Positions 8,293-16,419 of a stretch of 40,805 nucleotides of DNA are shown in pieces; position 1 is the stretch's first letter, and each line of letters begins with the position of its first letter. The stretch comes from Pseudomonadota bacterium (GTDB lineage Bacteria > Desulfobacterota > Desulfobulbia > Desulfobulbales > SURF-16): the NCBI GenBank assembly GCA_018816555.1, contig JAHIVT010000035.1, forward strand, positions 1-40,805. Direction: 5' to 3'. The translations under genes and the position numbers were made by a program. The notes beneath the pieces are model-generated. The model did no database searches. It was given only the letters and a program-made list of their open reading frames with translations, and had not been told where the DNA came from.

Positions 8293-9036
8293 AAGAGTAC
8301 AGTTAATAAATTGCTCGGATACCGCATGTCTGCTCTTGCCTTAAAACAAGCCATGGATGTGTCTCTTTCTTCTAATGCCGAGAACATGTTTCGTTACGTT
8401 GGATTTCGCAACTTCATGACCAAATATCAACAGATTGCCGAATCTGTTTCTGAGTTGGTCGAGATTACTGCCCCACTCGGATATTGGGACATAAGCAAAA
8501 TCAAAAGCTCCTTTGAACTCACTTGGCCCAGGCAAAAGGAGTATTTTGAGGCGGTATATACTAATAATCTACTATTGGTTGCATTCCTGGAGCATAGTGT
8601 CGATCTGAGGGCGGACGAAACCAGGGGCCTTGCCGATTTCTTTCAGGCCTGTTTGCGCAAAGCTGTCTTCGACGTTCCACAGAAGGAAAAAGACATCCAG
8701 GATGTTGTCGAACAGCTACTTATTGGCCGCGGAATGAGCCGAGGTATTGACTATGAGAGGGAGAAAGGACGCGTGAAAGTCTCAATCAAAGAGGTGATAC
8801 CTGATTTCATCATAATTCGCCTTTCTCTCGCGATTGAAATTAAACTGTGTCGAGACAGTTCCCATGCAAGAGTAATCGTTGACCAAATTAATGCTGATAT
8901 TCAGTCATACCAAAAAGCATATGCCAGAATCCTGTTTATTGTCTACGACACCGGTGGAATTCGGAACGAGGCTGAGTTTAGGAACGGCCTTGAGACCGAG
9001 GATGGAAACATCTTGTTGGTCGTCGTGAAGCATTGA
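8284..9036 (+). CDS. PD-(D/E)XK nuclease-like protein
   Basis: A protein of about 250 residues. The N-terminal 130 residues look helical and are unrecognised. The C-terminal part carries a PD-(D/E)XK-type core: VIPDF (Asp174), then AIEIKL (Glu185, Lys187) in a beta-strand context, followed by an amphipathic helix with DQINADIQSYQKAY and the strand RILFIVYDTGG. The spacing D-x10-E-x-K fits that nuclease superfamily, but catalysis is an inference. Starts at 8281 (GTG), 8284 or 8287 are all possible, and no strong ribosome-binding site is seen. Lying directly after the DUF262/DUF1524 gene, it may serve in defence, though the attC-like site between them suggests separate cassettes. Confidence 0.6.
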   Translation: MMDKSTVNKLLGYRMSALALKQAMDVSLSSNAENMFRYVGFRNFMTKYQQIAESVSELVEITAPLGYWDISKIKSSFELTWPRQKEYFEAVYTNNLLLVAFLEHSVDLRADETRGLADFFQACLRKAVFDVPQKEKDIQDVVEQLLIGRGMSRGIDYEREKGRVKVSIKEVIPDFIIIRLSLAIEIKLCRDSSHARVIVDQINADIQSYQKAYARILFIVYDTGGIRNEAEFRNGLETEDGNILLVVVKH

Positions 9037-9038
9037 AA

Positions 9039-9098
9039 TTCGAACCTGTCATTTAAACGGAGCGTAAAAAACTGCGCCCGCTTAATTGTGCGTTTTAA
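9039..9098 (+). repeat. attC-like recombination site C
   Basis: It begins 2 nt after a stop codon. TTCGAAC and GTTTTAA form the outer, mutually complementary core pair (one and two departures from consensus). Inside, ATTTAAACGGAGCG pairs with CGCCCGCTTAAT around a small A-rich loop, with unpaired bases on one arm. CTTAATTGTGCGTT is very like the right half of known attC sites. Length 60 bp. Confidence 0.5.
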
Positions 9099-9104
9099 TT
9101 CCAC

Positions 9105-10193
9105 ATGAATAATATATCAAATAATTTAGAAAAATTTGGCTTCGACAAGTGGTTACTGGAAAAAGTTACTCCTGAGAGTCTGGAGCAATTTGACATAGCA
9201 CGAGTGGTGGCTGTTCACAAAGATAGCTATACCATAAGTAATGGAGAAGTTGATGTTCTAGCTGAGTTGGTAGGGAAATTAATATTTAGTGCGGCATCTC
9301 CAGTTGATTATCCCGCTGTAGGTGACTGGGTTCTCGCCAATTATTATGATGGAAATACATTTGCGATAATTCACGAGGTCTTATCTCGCAAGTCTTTGTT
9401 AAAAAGAAAAACACCAGGCAAAAAAGTTGATTTCCAGCTGATAGCAGCCAATATCGATGTCGCATTCATCGTTCAATCGCTGAATGAAAATTTTAACCTC
9501 CGCCGTCTTGAGCGTTACCTGGTAATGGTGAACGAGGGTAAAATCCAACCCATTGTCCTTCTGAGCAAGAGTGATCTGCTTGATCACGAAGATATAACGA
9601 GGATAATGGATGATATCCAAAAAATTATGCCGGATTTACAAGTTGTACCCTTCAGTAATGAAAATGAATCCGGTTTGGATAGCTTAAAAATGATTATGCA
9701 GTCAGGTCTGACCTATTGCTTGCTGGGCTCATCAGGAGTCGGCAAAACAACGTTAATTAATAATCTCCTTGGTGAGTCAGTATATAAAACCAAAACAACC
9801 AGCAGGAAAGAGAGCAAAGGGAGACATGCTACAACCCACAGGCAACTGATTAGACTGGATTCCGGAGCAATGATAGTCGACACGCCGGGCATGCGGGAGC
9901 TTGGGAATTTTTCGGTAGGAACAGGTCTTGATGAAACATTTTCTGAAATAATCACCCTGGCGGAAAAATGCCATTTCAGCGATTGTACCCATGTAGGAGA
10001 AAAAGGATGTGCAGTTTTGGGTGCTGTTGAAAAAGGTCAACTATCTGCTGAGAGATATCAAAATTATTTAAAAATGACCAAAGAGTCCAGTTACAATGAA
10101 ATGTCATATCTGGAGAAAAGGAAAAAAGACAAGCAGTTCGGGAAGCTCATCAAGACCGTAATGAAACACAAAAACAGTCAAAAAGGCACCTGA
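9105..10193 (+). CDS. rsgA: RsgA-family circularly permuted GTPase
   Basis: A 362-residue GTPase that, by family, helps late maturation of the 30S subunit. The order G4-G1-G3 shows the circular permutation: SKSD (154-157), GSSGVGKT (208-215), DTPG (259-262). An OB-fold-like N-terminus precedes it. The C-terminal zinc-binding motif is complete: C289-x4-C294-x-H296-x5-C302. A basic tail follows. It belongs to the longer variant often present as a second copy. Codon use is clearly AT-rich compared with core genes here. There is no obvious ribosome-binding site, and attC-like sites lie 7 nt before the start and across the stop, so it appears to be cassette cargo, which would be unusual for this family. 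Confidence 0.88.
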   Translation: MNNISNNLEKFGFDKWLLEKVTPESLEQFDIARVVAVHKDSYTISNGEVDVLAELVGKLIFSAASPVDYPAVGDWVLANYYDGNTFAIIHEVLSRKSLLKRKTPGKKVDFQLIAANIDVAFIVQSLNENFNLRRLERYLVMVNEGKIQPIVLLSKSDLLDHEDITRIMDDIQKIMPDLQVVPFSNENESGLDSLKMIMQSGLTYCLLGSSGVGKTTLINNLLGESVYKTKTTSRKESKGRHATTHRQLIRLDSGAMIVDTPGMRELGNFSVGTGLDETFSEIITLAEKCHFSDCTHVGEKGCAVLGAVEKGQLSAERYQNYLKMTKESSYNEMSYLEKRKKDKQFGKLIKTVMKHKNSQKGT

Positions 10194-10274
10194 CCAGGCG
10201 CACCTTCAGGCAGAGAACGTCTCTGGCCTTGTGGTCAAATTTTCAGGCGGCGCAAGTGAGCTTGATTGTTACAA
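10188..10274 (+). repeat. attC-like recombination site D
   Basis: ACCTGAC (RYYYAAC with one mismatch) overlaps the rsgA stop codon and is followed by CAGGCG, like the CAGACG of sites A and B. GTTACAA closes the site. The interior contains the stem CAGAGA/TCTCTG and the segment GGCGGCGCAAGTGA, identical to that in site A at a similar distance from the right end. Pairing of the outer arms is weaker than in A or C. Confidence 0.4.
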
Positions 10275-10355
10275 TGAAGATAAACAAAACGAAAACGCAC
10301 CACGCGACGGCGCCATCCCGGCGGGAAAAGACTGACAAAACAAAAGGAGCGAGCA

Positions 10356-10469
10356 ATGGGCGACAAGGGCGGCAAGAAAGATAAGGACAAGAGCAAGAAA
10401 CAGAATACGAAGAAACATGACCAAAAGGACAAAGAAGCAAAGGATAAGCAACCGAAAAGACCCTCGTAG
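10356..10469 (+). CDS. Lysine-rich 37-residue protein
   Basis: The frame encodes 37 residues starting MGDKGGKKDKDKSKKQ and ending DKQPKRPS, over one third lysine, with no hydrophobic segment. AAAAGGAGCGAGCA gives a near-ideal ribosome-binding site. Similar tiny lysine-rich proteins starting M(S/G)DKGGKK are, to my recollection, common hypothetical proteins in Desulfobacterota and Geobacter relatives; their function is unknown. The charge suggests nucleic-acid or ribosome contact, but this is inference. A terminator follows 32 nt after the stop. Confidence 0.6.
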   Translation: MGDKGGKKDKDKSKKQNTKKHDQKDKEAKDKQPKRPS

Positions 10470-10500
10470 CAGTGTGCATGGCAACTTTGGGACGAAAAAA

Positions 10501-10533
10501 GGGTTTAGAGGATTTCCTCTAAACCCTTTTTTT
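10501..10533. terminator. Terminator shared by the lysine-rich gene and tRNA-Arg
   Basis: GGGTTTAGAGGA pairs with TCCTCTAAACCC (10515-10526), followed by seven T on the plus strand. A-rich sequence before the stem gives T-runs on the minus strand too, so it can end transcription from both sides. The tRNA-Arg 3' end lies 4 nt to the right. Confidence 0.85.
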
Positions 10534-10536
10534 ATC

Positions 10537-10613
10537 TGGCGCGCCCGGAGGGATTCGAACCCCCGACCCACGGATTCGAAGTCCGGTACTCTATCCAGCT
10601 GAGCTACGGGCGC
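10537..10613 (-). tRNA. tRNA-Arg, anticodon UCG
   Basis: On the minus strand the acceptor arms GCGCCCG/CGGGCGC pair fully. The D arm GCTC...GAGT, anticodon loop CTTCGAA (anticodon TCG at 10579-10577), T arm with GGTTCGAATCC, discriminator G and an encoded CCA (10539-10537) are all present. The top pair of the anticodon stem is a C-U mismatch. It reads CGA arginine codons. It lies at the right flank of the accessory region, and tRNA genes are frequent island boundaries. Confidence 0.95.
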
Positions 10614-11270
10614 ATTTGGGTCAAAACGGGAGAATGTTCCTGTCTTTCTGTCAGGTTTTGCCGGTGGGTAGTTTCCCTCGGACAGGAAAGACGGAATTTC
10701 CGATAAATAGCCAAATCAGCGGGTTTTGGCAAGGTAAATTTGGTTTAAACCGGACACCGCTCTTTTCCCGCCAGTCCAAGGCGACCAACTCGGGCTACCT
10801 GCATCGCACCGGATGCAGGGTTGTCATGAATGCTTCCCCCGGCTTGTCAGGGTTCAAAAAAAGACATGGCAATGCGAGGTCGCGCGAGGCGTGAAAAGCT
10901 GTTGGGATTTTTTCTTCCGTGGCCGTCTTTTTTGTGTTATGACTGAGGTTTGAAGAGAGGACAGGCCACGGGCCATGCTCTGTTTTTTTGGTTTGCCGCA
11001 CCCCGGCCTGACGGACGCTGGCTGCCGGCAGATTGCAGAGCAAAATCCGGCTTTCCTGGCCAATATTCATCCCAATTCTGAAATGACTTTTCCCTGACGC
11101 TAGAGTGGATACCTTCCGTTACCCTTGATGATTGTGATGCTTCGAGAAAACAGGTTGGCGCGGGACTGTTACCGGTGGCCGGCAGCCGGACCGCAACCAC
11201 CGGTCCGGACATGTTTCCCGCCTTGCCAGCTCCTGCCGTTTGATACCAAAACCTGCCGTGAGGATCAGCC
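10614..11270. other. Intergenic region, one perfect hairpin
   Basis: About 650 nt upstream of both the tRNA (minus) and the dikinase-like pair (plus). CCTGCATC/GATGCAGG (10798-10819) is a perfect 8-bp inverted repeat with a 6-nt loop and no T-run on either strand, so it is not a classical terminator. I found no convincing coding frame. Promoters for the flanking genes must lie here but no clear -35/-10 pair stood out. Confidence 0.5.
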
Positions 11271-13826
11271 ATGAGTCCTTTGTGGCGGCGCAGAGGTATT
11301 GTCAGGCGACGGACGCCTGCGGACGCCTTTGGCGCCCTGTTCAATCATTTCCGCCGGGTGGTGACCATCAACAACCAGATCCTGGAAAAGATCGCTGATC
11401 TGGAACGGGTCCTGGGCGGCGAATACATCTACGACATCATCTTCCTGCAGAATGCGGTGACCGATATTGTGGAAAAGGGCCGGCATGTCATTTACCACCT
11501 CAATGCCATGTCCGATGACCGCTACCATCTGCTTTACGAACGCTATACCACCACCGGCGATCAGCTGGCCGACATCCTGGCCGGCGGGCCCGGCCCTTAT
11601 GGCCCCATGCTGGTCCTGGACTGGGAAGTCCTCCATCGCGACCTGCGGCATCTGGCCGGCGGCAAGGGCGCCAGTCTGGGCGAGGTGGTGAACAGCCTGG
11701 AACTGCCCTGCCCGGTGGGCTTTGTGGTGAGCACCACCGGCTACCGGCGCTTTATGGAGGCCAATGGCCTCTTTAGCCGCATCAATGAAGTTCTCCGGCA
11801 ATCCGCCGATCCCTCGGTGCAGGCCGGCCGCATCAGTGAACTCTTCGCCAGGGCCAGGATGCCCAATGATCTTACCTCGGCCATCAACCATGCCTTGAAA
11901 AAACTGCGTTCCGGGGCGCAGCATCCGGAACGGTTTGCCGTGCGCAGCAGCGGGGTGGATGAGGACGGGGAGCGCAGTTTTGCCGGCCAGTTTCAATCCT
12001 TTCTCGATGTGCAGGCCGGTGAGGTGGCGACAGCCTGCATGCGGGTCATGGCCTCCCGGTTTTCCCAGCGGGTCTGCCGCTATCTGGAGCATGGCACCCC
12101 GGCCGAGGCAGCGCCCATGGCTGTTCTGGTGCAGCCCATGGTTAAGGCCCGTGCCAGCGGCGTCCTCTATACCCGTGATCCGAATAATCCGGCGGCTGAG
12201 ACCCTGGTGCTCTCGGCGGTGACGGGGGGCGGCGAAAATCTGGTGGCCGGGCGGGACAGCGGCGACCGTTTTGTCATGGATCGCAGCCACCCCTTTAGTC
12301 TGCTGGCCAGCAATATCGGCATCCCCAGGACGGACAGTACACAGGCTCCCCCGGACCCCATGGTCAGGATGGCCAGCGGCATGCGCCGGGGCTCGGGGGT
12401 GGTGGAGGTGGCCCACCTCCGGCAGCTCGCCGAATACGGGATTCTGCTGGAAAAACGTCTCGAGTCCCCCCAGGATATTGAATGGTGCCTGGATGAGGAA
12501 AACAATATCTGGATTCTGCAGTCCCGGCCTCTCCGGCTGCCGGCGAGCAAGGAGGCCCGCACCCCGGACCAGCTGGCGGCGGAACTGGCCAAGCTGCCCG
12601 TGCTCATGGCCGATCGGGGGCATATCTGCCAGCTGGGTCTGGCAGGCGGCAAGGTGGTGCTGGTCAACGAGGACACCCCGGTGGAGAGTTTTCCGGTGGG
12701 CGGGGTGGCGGTCAGCCATTATGCCAGCCCCCGGCTGGCCGAGATTGTCCGGCGGGCCTCGGCGATCATCACCGATATCGGCAGTCCGACCAGCCATCTG
12801 GCAACCATTGCCAGGGAATATCGCACCCCGGCCCTGTTCGGCGCGGAAAAGGCTACCACGCTCCTGCCGGATGGTGTGTACGTCATGGTGGATGTGGAGG
12901 CGCAGACCGTGTATGAAGGCAAGATGGAGCTGCCCATTGATCTGCCCCGTGCCGCCGGCCTCCTCCCCCTGATCAGCAACCGCGAGGAATCAATGCTGCG
13001 CCGCCTGCTGCGCCTTATTTCTCCGCTCAACCTGACCAATCCCGCCTCTTCCGCCTTTCGCATGGAGAACTGCCGGACCGTCCATGATTTTCTCCGTTTC
13101 TGCCATGAACGGGCAGTGGCGGAACTGATAAGTTTCCACACCTCCGGCAAACTGGTGTCCGGCGGCGGGGCGCCCCTGCTGCAGACCGATCTGCCCGTCA
13201 AGCTGCGCATCATCGATATCGGCCGCGGCCTGGATAATCCGGCCAATGATAAACGGGTGACCGTGGAGCAGGTGACCAGCATGCCCTTTCGTTTTCTGCT
13301 GCAGGGGCTGATGGATGCCAGTTTCTGGGATCTGGAGCCGGCTCACTTCGGTATCAGGGATTTCCTTTCCGGCATTACCCGACCTTTGTCCATGCTGACC
13401 AATGCCCCGTACAGCGGCGAAAATCTGGCGATCATTGCCGACAATTACTGTAACCTGAGCCTGCGCCTCGGCTACCATTTCAACATCATTGACTGCTATC
13501 TCTCCGATGAATCGGACGATAACCATGTCTACTTCCGTTTTGTCGGGGGCTTTGCCGAGACCGGCAAGCGGGAGAGGCGGGCGGTGATGATCTCCCAGGT
13601 GCTGGCCGGCCTGCATTTCAAGGTGGAGGTCAAGGGCGATCTGGTGCTGGGCAAGGTGAAGATGCTGGAACGCGCCCATCTGGAGAGTATTCTGGTCCAT
13701 CTGGGCGAGTTGGTGGCCTTTACCCGGCAGCTGGATGTGAAAATGGTGGATGACGCGGCGGTTGAACATTTTTTCAGCGAGTTCATCAATCGCGTCGGCA
13801 AGATCCCCGAGCCGGGAGGGGTGTAA
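11271..13826 (+). CDS. PEP-synthase/PPDK-like protein with unknown C-terminal domain (copy 1)
   Basis: An 851-residue protein. Residues 1-110 are a helical N-terminal region. The ATP-grasp pyruvate-phosphate dikinase N-domain follows, with GGKGASLGE (130-138), AVRSSGVDEDGERSFAGQ (about 223-240), SGVLYTRDP and PQDIEW...ILQSRPL. The swivelling phospho-histidine domain has SPTSHLATIAREY with H509. The PEP/pyruvate-binding barrel that usually follows is absent. Instead about 290 residues of unrecognised sequence include ENCRTVHDFLRFCHERAV, RIIDIGRGL and GYHFNIIDCYL...VYFRFVGG. It probably uses ATP to phosphorylate the histidine and pass phosphate to an unknown acceptor. GAGG precedes the ATG. The stop and the next start are 1 nt apart. 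Confidence 0.8.
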   Translation: MSPLWRRRGIVRRRTPADAFGALFNHFRRVVTINNQILEKIADLERVLGGEYIYDIIFLQNAVTDIVEKGRHVIYHLNAMSDDRYHLLYERYTTTGDQLADILAGGPGPYGPMLVLDWEVLHRDLRHLAGGKGASLGEVVNSLELPCPVGFVVSTTGYRRFMEANGLFSRINEVLRQSADPSVQAGRISELFARARMPNDLTSAINHALKKLRSGAQHPERFAVRSSGVDEDGERSFAGQFQSFLDVQAGEVATACMRVMASRFSQRVCRYLEHGTPAEAAPMAVLVQPMVKARASGVLYTRDPNNPAAETLVLSAVTGGGENLVAGRDSGDRFVMDRSHPFSLLASNIGIPRTDSTQAPPDPMVRMASGMRRGSGVVEVAHLRQLAEYGILLEKRLESPQDIEWCLDEENNIWILQSRPLRLPASKEARTPDQLAAELAKLPVLMADRGHICQLGLAGGKVVLVNEDTPVESFPVGGVAVSHYASPRLAEIVRRASAIITDIGSPTSHLATIAREYRTPALFGAEKATTLLPDGVYVMVDVEAQTVYEGKMELPIDLPRAAGLLPLISNREESMLRRLLRLISPLNLTNPASSAFRMENCRTVHDFLRFCHERAVAELISFHTSGKLVSGGGAPLLQTDLPVKLRIIDIGRGLDNPANDKRVTVEQVTSMPFRFLLQGLMDASFWDLEPAHFGIRDFLSGITRPLSMLTNAPYSGENLAIIADNYCNLSLRLGYHFNIIDCYLSDESDDNHVYFRFVGGFAETGKRERRAVMISQVLAGLHFKVEVKGDLVLGKVKMLERAHLESILVHLGELVAFTRQLDVKMVDDAAVEHFFSEFINRVGKIPEPGGV

Positions 13827-13827
13827 T

Positions 13828-16419
13828 ATGCTGCGGGAGTGGTTCTTTCATCCCCTGGCTACCCTGCGGGAGCTGCAGCAGCAGAAGCGCAACGAGCAGC
13901 TGGCTCGGCTGCGGGCCCGTTATCAGGTATTCCGTATCTTGCTTGATGACAACCACCGGGCGGTGGAGCTCATCACCGAACTGGGCGCCTCCCTGAGGTC
14001 CCCGGTTTTCTGGCCCGGGGTGCTGACCGGAGCCATCCATGAACTGCTGGGGGTCACGGCCGACCTGGTGGAGAAGCTGGATCACCTGGCCGAGGGCGAG
14101 TATGCCGGGCTGATCCGCAGGCAGGCCCAGCTGGGAGAAATGATCCGCCAGGATCTTGCCCGGCTGCCCCGGGAGGAGCGGTTTCCCTTCTGCCTGTCCC
14201 TTGACGAGGTGGAAGCGACCATGAGCCGCACCGTGGGAGGCAAGGCCGCCAATCTCGCCAGACTGCGGCGGGTCGGCCTGTTTGCCGTGCCGGCCGGTTT
14301 TGTCATCCCGGTGTCTGTCTGCCGTCTCTTTCTGGACCAGGAGAATCTCTACCTGCGCATTGTCGCCCGCCTGCGGGCCGGGGAACAGAGCGGAGACGGC
14401 TTGCCTGACCAGGGAAGTGTCGATGCCGTGCAGCAGATGATCATGACAACCCCGCTGCCGGCCGAACTCATCAGCGCCATGGAGGCGGCGGCCGCCCCCA
14501 TCTTTGCCCAAGGGCAGGGGCTGGCGGTGCGCAGCAGCGCGGTGAGCGAGGACAGCAAGGCCCATTCCTTTGCCGGCCAGTATGTCTCCATTCTCAATGT
14601 GAAAACAGCGGAGCAGCTGGAGGATGCCGTGAAAAAGGTGGTGCTCAGCGCCTTTAATGTCCGCAACCTCGCTTACCGGCGTCATGCCGGGCTGCCCCCC
14701 TACGAGTTTGATCTGGCCATTCTCTGCCTGGAGATGGTGGATGTGCGCTCGGCCGGAATCCTGTTTACCAGGGACCCGAATTTCGGGGCCAGCAACAGGA
14801 TGCTGATCACGGCGGTTTACGGGCTTGGTGAACTGGCGGTGGGCGGCAGTGAAGCGGCGGATGTCTATCATCCCTTCCGGGACGGTTCCGGTCCGGGGGA
14901 AAGTCAGGTGGTGCGGAAAACCAGGCGACTGGTCAGCGCCGCCCAGGGCGGGGTGGTGGAGGAGCAGCTTTCGGCTGAGGCCGGCGATGTCCCGGTGCTG
15001 GATGAGAGGGAAATCATGACCATGGTGCGACTCGGTACGGCTGCAGAGGAGCAGTTGGGCGGGCCCCAGGATATTGAGTGGGCGGTGGACCGTCAGGGCC
15101 AGGTCATTTTCCTCCAGTCGCGGCCGCTCAAGGTGAACCTGGGCAGCCCGGCGGAGATCGAGGCCCGGGACAGCAGGCAACCCCTGATGGCCGCCGGCCA
15201 GGTCGCCTCACCCGGGCGGGTGGCGGGCCAGGTGCGCATCATCGGCAGCCGCCAGGATCTGGAAGGGCTGACCAGTCCACCCTATGTGCTGGTCATGCAT
15301 CAGAGCATGGTGGAGGCGGTGAGCGCCCTGCCCCAGACCGCGGCCATTCTGGTTGAACTGGGGAATCCTGCCGACCATCTCTCCTGCGTGGCCCGTGAAT
15401 ACGGGGTGCCCATGCTCACCGGCCTGGAGCAGGTCACCCGGAAACTGCAAGCGGGGGATGCGCTGCTGGTTGATGGAGAGCGCGGGCTGATTTACGCGGC
15501 CACTGAACAGGAAATCGCCCGCCACCGGGAGCGCCATCTGCGTAAAATCGCCACCTGGAAAGATCGGGTGCCCCGTCCCGAAGATCCGGTGGCAGCCGCA
15601 CTCTATGACCGGATTGTTCCTCTCAACCTGACCGACGCCTATGGGCCCACCTTTTCCATTGCCGAATGCAAGACCATGCATGATCTGGTGCGCTATGCCC
15701 ATGAAAAGGCGGTTCTGGCCATGTTCGAGGCTGGTGATGAGGCGGTGGAACAGGCCTCCGGGGTGATTTTCCATCTGGACAGCGAGGTGCCTTTCCTGGT
15801 TTCCCTCATTGATCTGGGCGGTGGCCTGCTGCCCGGCACTGCCCGCCGGGTGCCGGCAAAACAGGTGCTGTCCCGACCGTTTACCGCCCTCTGGCAGGGG
15901 GTCACCACCCCAGGGCTAAACTGGGGACCGGCCGGGGGGGTGGCAGTGGGTTCGGTTGTTTCCCGCTTTCTCACCGACCACCGCTCCGCCCGACCCATCG
16001 GCCTGCCCAACTACGCCCTGGTAACCCGTGATTTTTTAAATCTCAATGCCCGCATGGATTTCCATTTCACCATGGTGGATGCCATCTGTGGGGTCGACTC
16101 CCGGCTCAATTACATCAAATTTCGTTTCAAGGGCGGCGGTACCGGGCCGGAACAGCGCAATCGCCGGGTCCGCTGTCTGGCGGAGATTCTCACTGCCAGT
16201 GGTTTCTTCTGCGACCTGCGGGATGATCTGCTGACCGCAGCCATCCAGGGCGGGGCCGCCGAGGTGATTGAGGAGAAGCTGAAGGTGATCGGCCGGATCC
16301 TTGGGTTTTCCAGACTGCTGGATGCGGTCATGCGCCGGGACGAATTGGTGCCCCGGGTGGCCCAGGCCTTTCTCGACGAGGATTATGAGTTGGCGGGGCT
16401 TAAGGAGGAGATTGATTAG
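13828..16419 (+). CDS. PEP-synthase/PPDK-like protein with unknown C-terminal domain (copy 2)
   Basis: An 863-residue paralogue of the preceding gene, with the same order of parts: helical N-terminus, ATP-grasp N-domain with GGKAANLA (from 137), AVRSSAVSEDSKAHSFAGQ, AGILFTRDP, PQDIEW...FLQSRPL, then a phospho-histidine domain with NPADHLSCVAREYGVP (H517). The same unknown C-terminal module follows (AECKTMHDLVRYAHEKAV, SLIDLGGGL, DFHFTMVDAICG...YIKFRFKGG). The SPTSHL of copy 1 is NPADHL here, so the residue before His differs. The start at 13828 follows GGGAGGGG within the end of copy 1, implying coupled translation and perhaps a hetero-oligomer. Its stop overlaps the convergent phosphatase gene by 4 nt. 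Confidence 0.8.
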   Translation: MLREWFFHPLATLRELQQQKRNEQLARLRARYQVFRILLDDNHRAVELITELGASLRSPVFWPGVLTGAIHELLGVTADLVEKLDHLAEGEYAGLIRRQAQLGEMIRQDLARLPREERFPFCLSLDEVEATMSRTVGGKAANLARLRRVGLFAVPAGFVIPVSVCRLFLDQENLYLRIVARLRAGEQSGDGLPDQGSVDAVQQMIMTTPLPAELISAMEAAAAPIFAQGQGLAVRSSAVSEDSKAHSFAGQYVSILNVKTAEQLEDAVKKVVLSAFNVRNLAYRRHAGLPPYEFDLAILCLEMVDVRSAGILFTRDPNFGASNRMLITAVYGLGELAVGGSEAADVYHPFRDGSGPGESQVVRKTRRLVSAAQGGVVEEQLSAEAGDVPVLDEREIMTMVRLGTAAEEQLGGPQDIEWAVDRQGQVIFLQSRPLKVNLGSPAEIEARDSRQPLMAAGQVASPGRVAGQVRIIGSRQDLEGLTSPPYVLVMHQSMVEAVSALPQTAAILVELGNPADHLSCVAREYGVPMLTGLEQVTRKLQAGDALLVDGERGLIYAATEQEIARHRERHLRKIATWKDRVPRPEDPVAAALYDRIVPLNLTDAYGPTFSIAECKTMHDLVRYAHEKAVLAMFEAGDEAVEQASGVIFHLDSEVPFLVSLIDLGGGLLPGTARRVPAKQVLSRPFTALWQGVTTPGLNWGPAGGVAVGSVVSRFLTDHRSARPIGLPNYALVTRDFLNLNARMDFHFTMVDAICGVDSRLNYIKFRFKGGGTGPEQRNRRVRCLAEILTASGFFCDLRDDLLTAAIQGGAAEVIEEKLKVIGRILGFSRLLDAVMRRDELVPRVAQAFLDEDYELAGLKEEID

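Noticed and set aside
10798-10819. Perfect 8-bp hairpin as a terminator
   Set aside because: No T-run on either strand and no gene ends beside it.
11265-12797. A 510-codon open frame on the minus strand
   Set aside because: It is antisense to the first dikinase-like gene in a GC-rich region, is rich in His/Gly/Pro as such shadows are, and shows no family motif.
13786-15180. A 464-codon open frame on the minus strand
   Set aside because: Antisense shadow of the second dikinase-like gene, which has clear domain motifs; the shadow has none.
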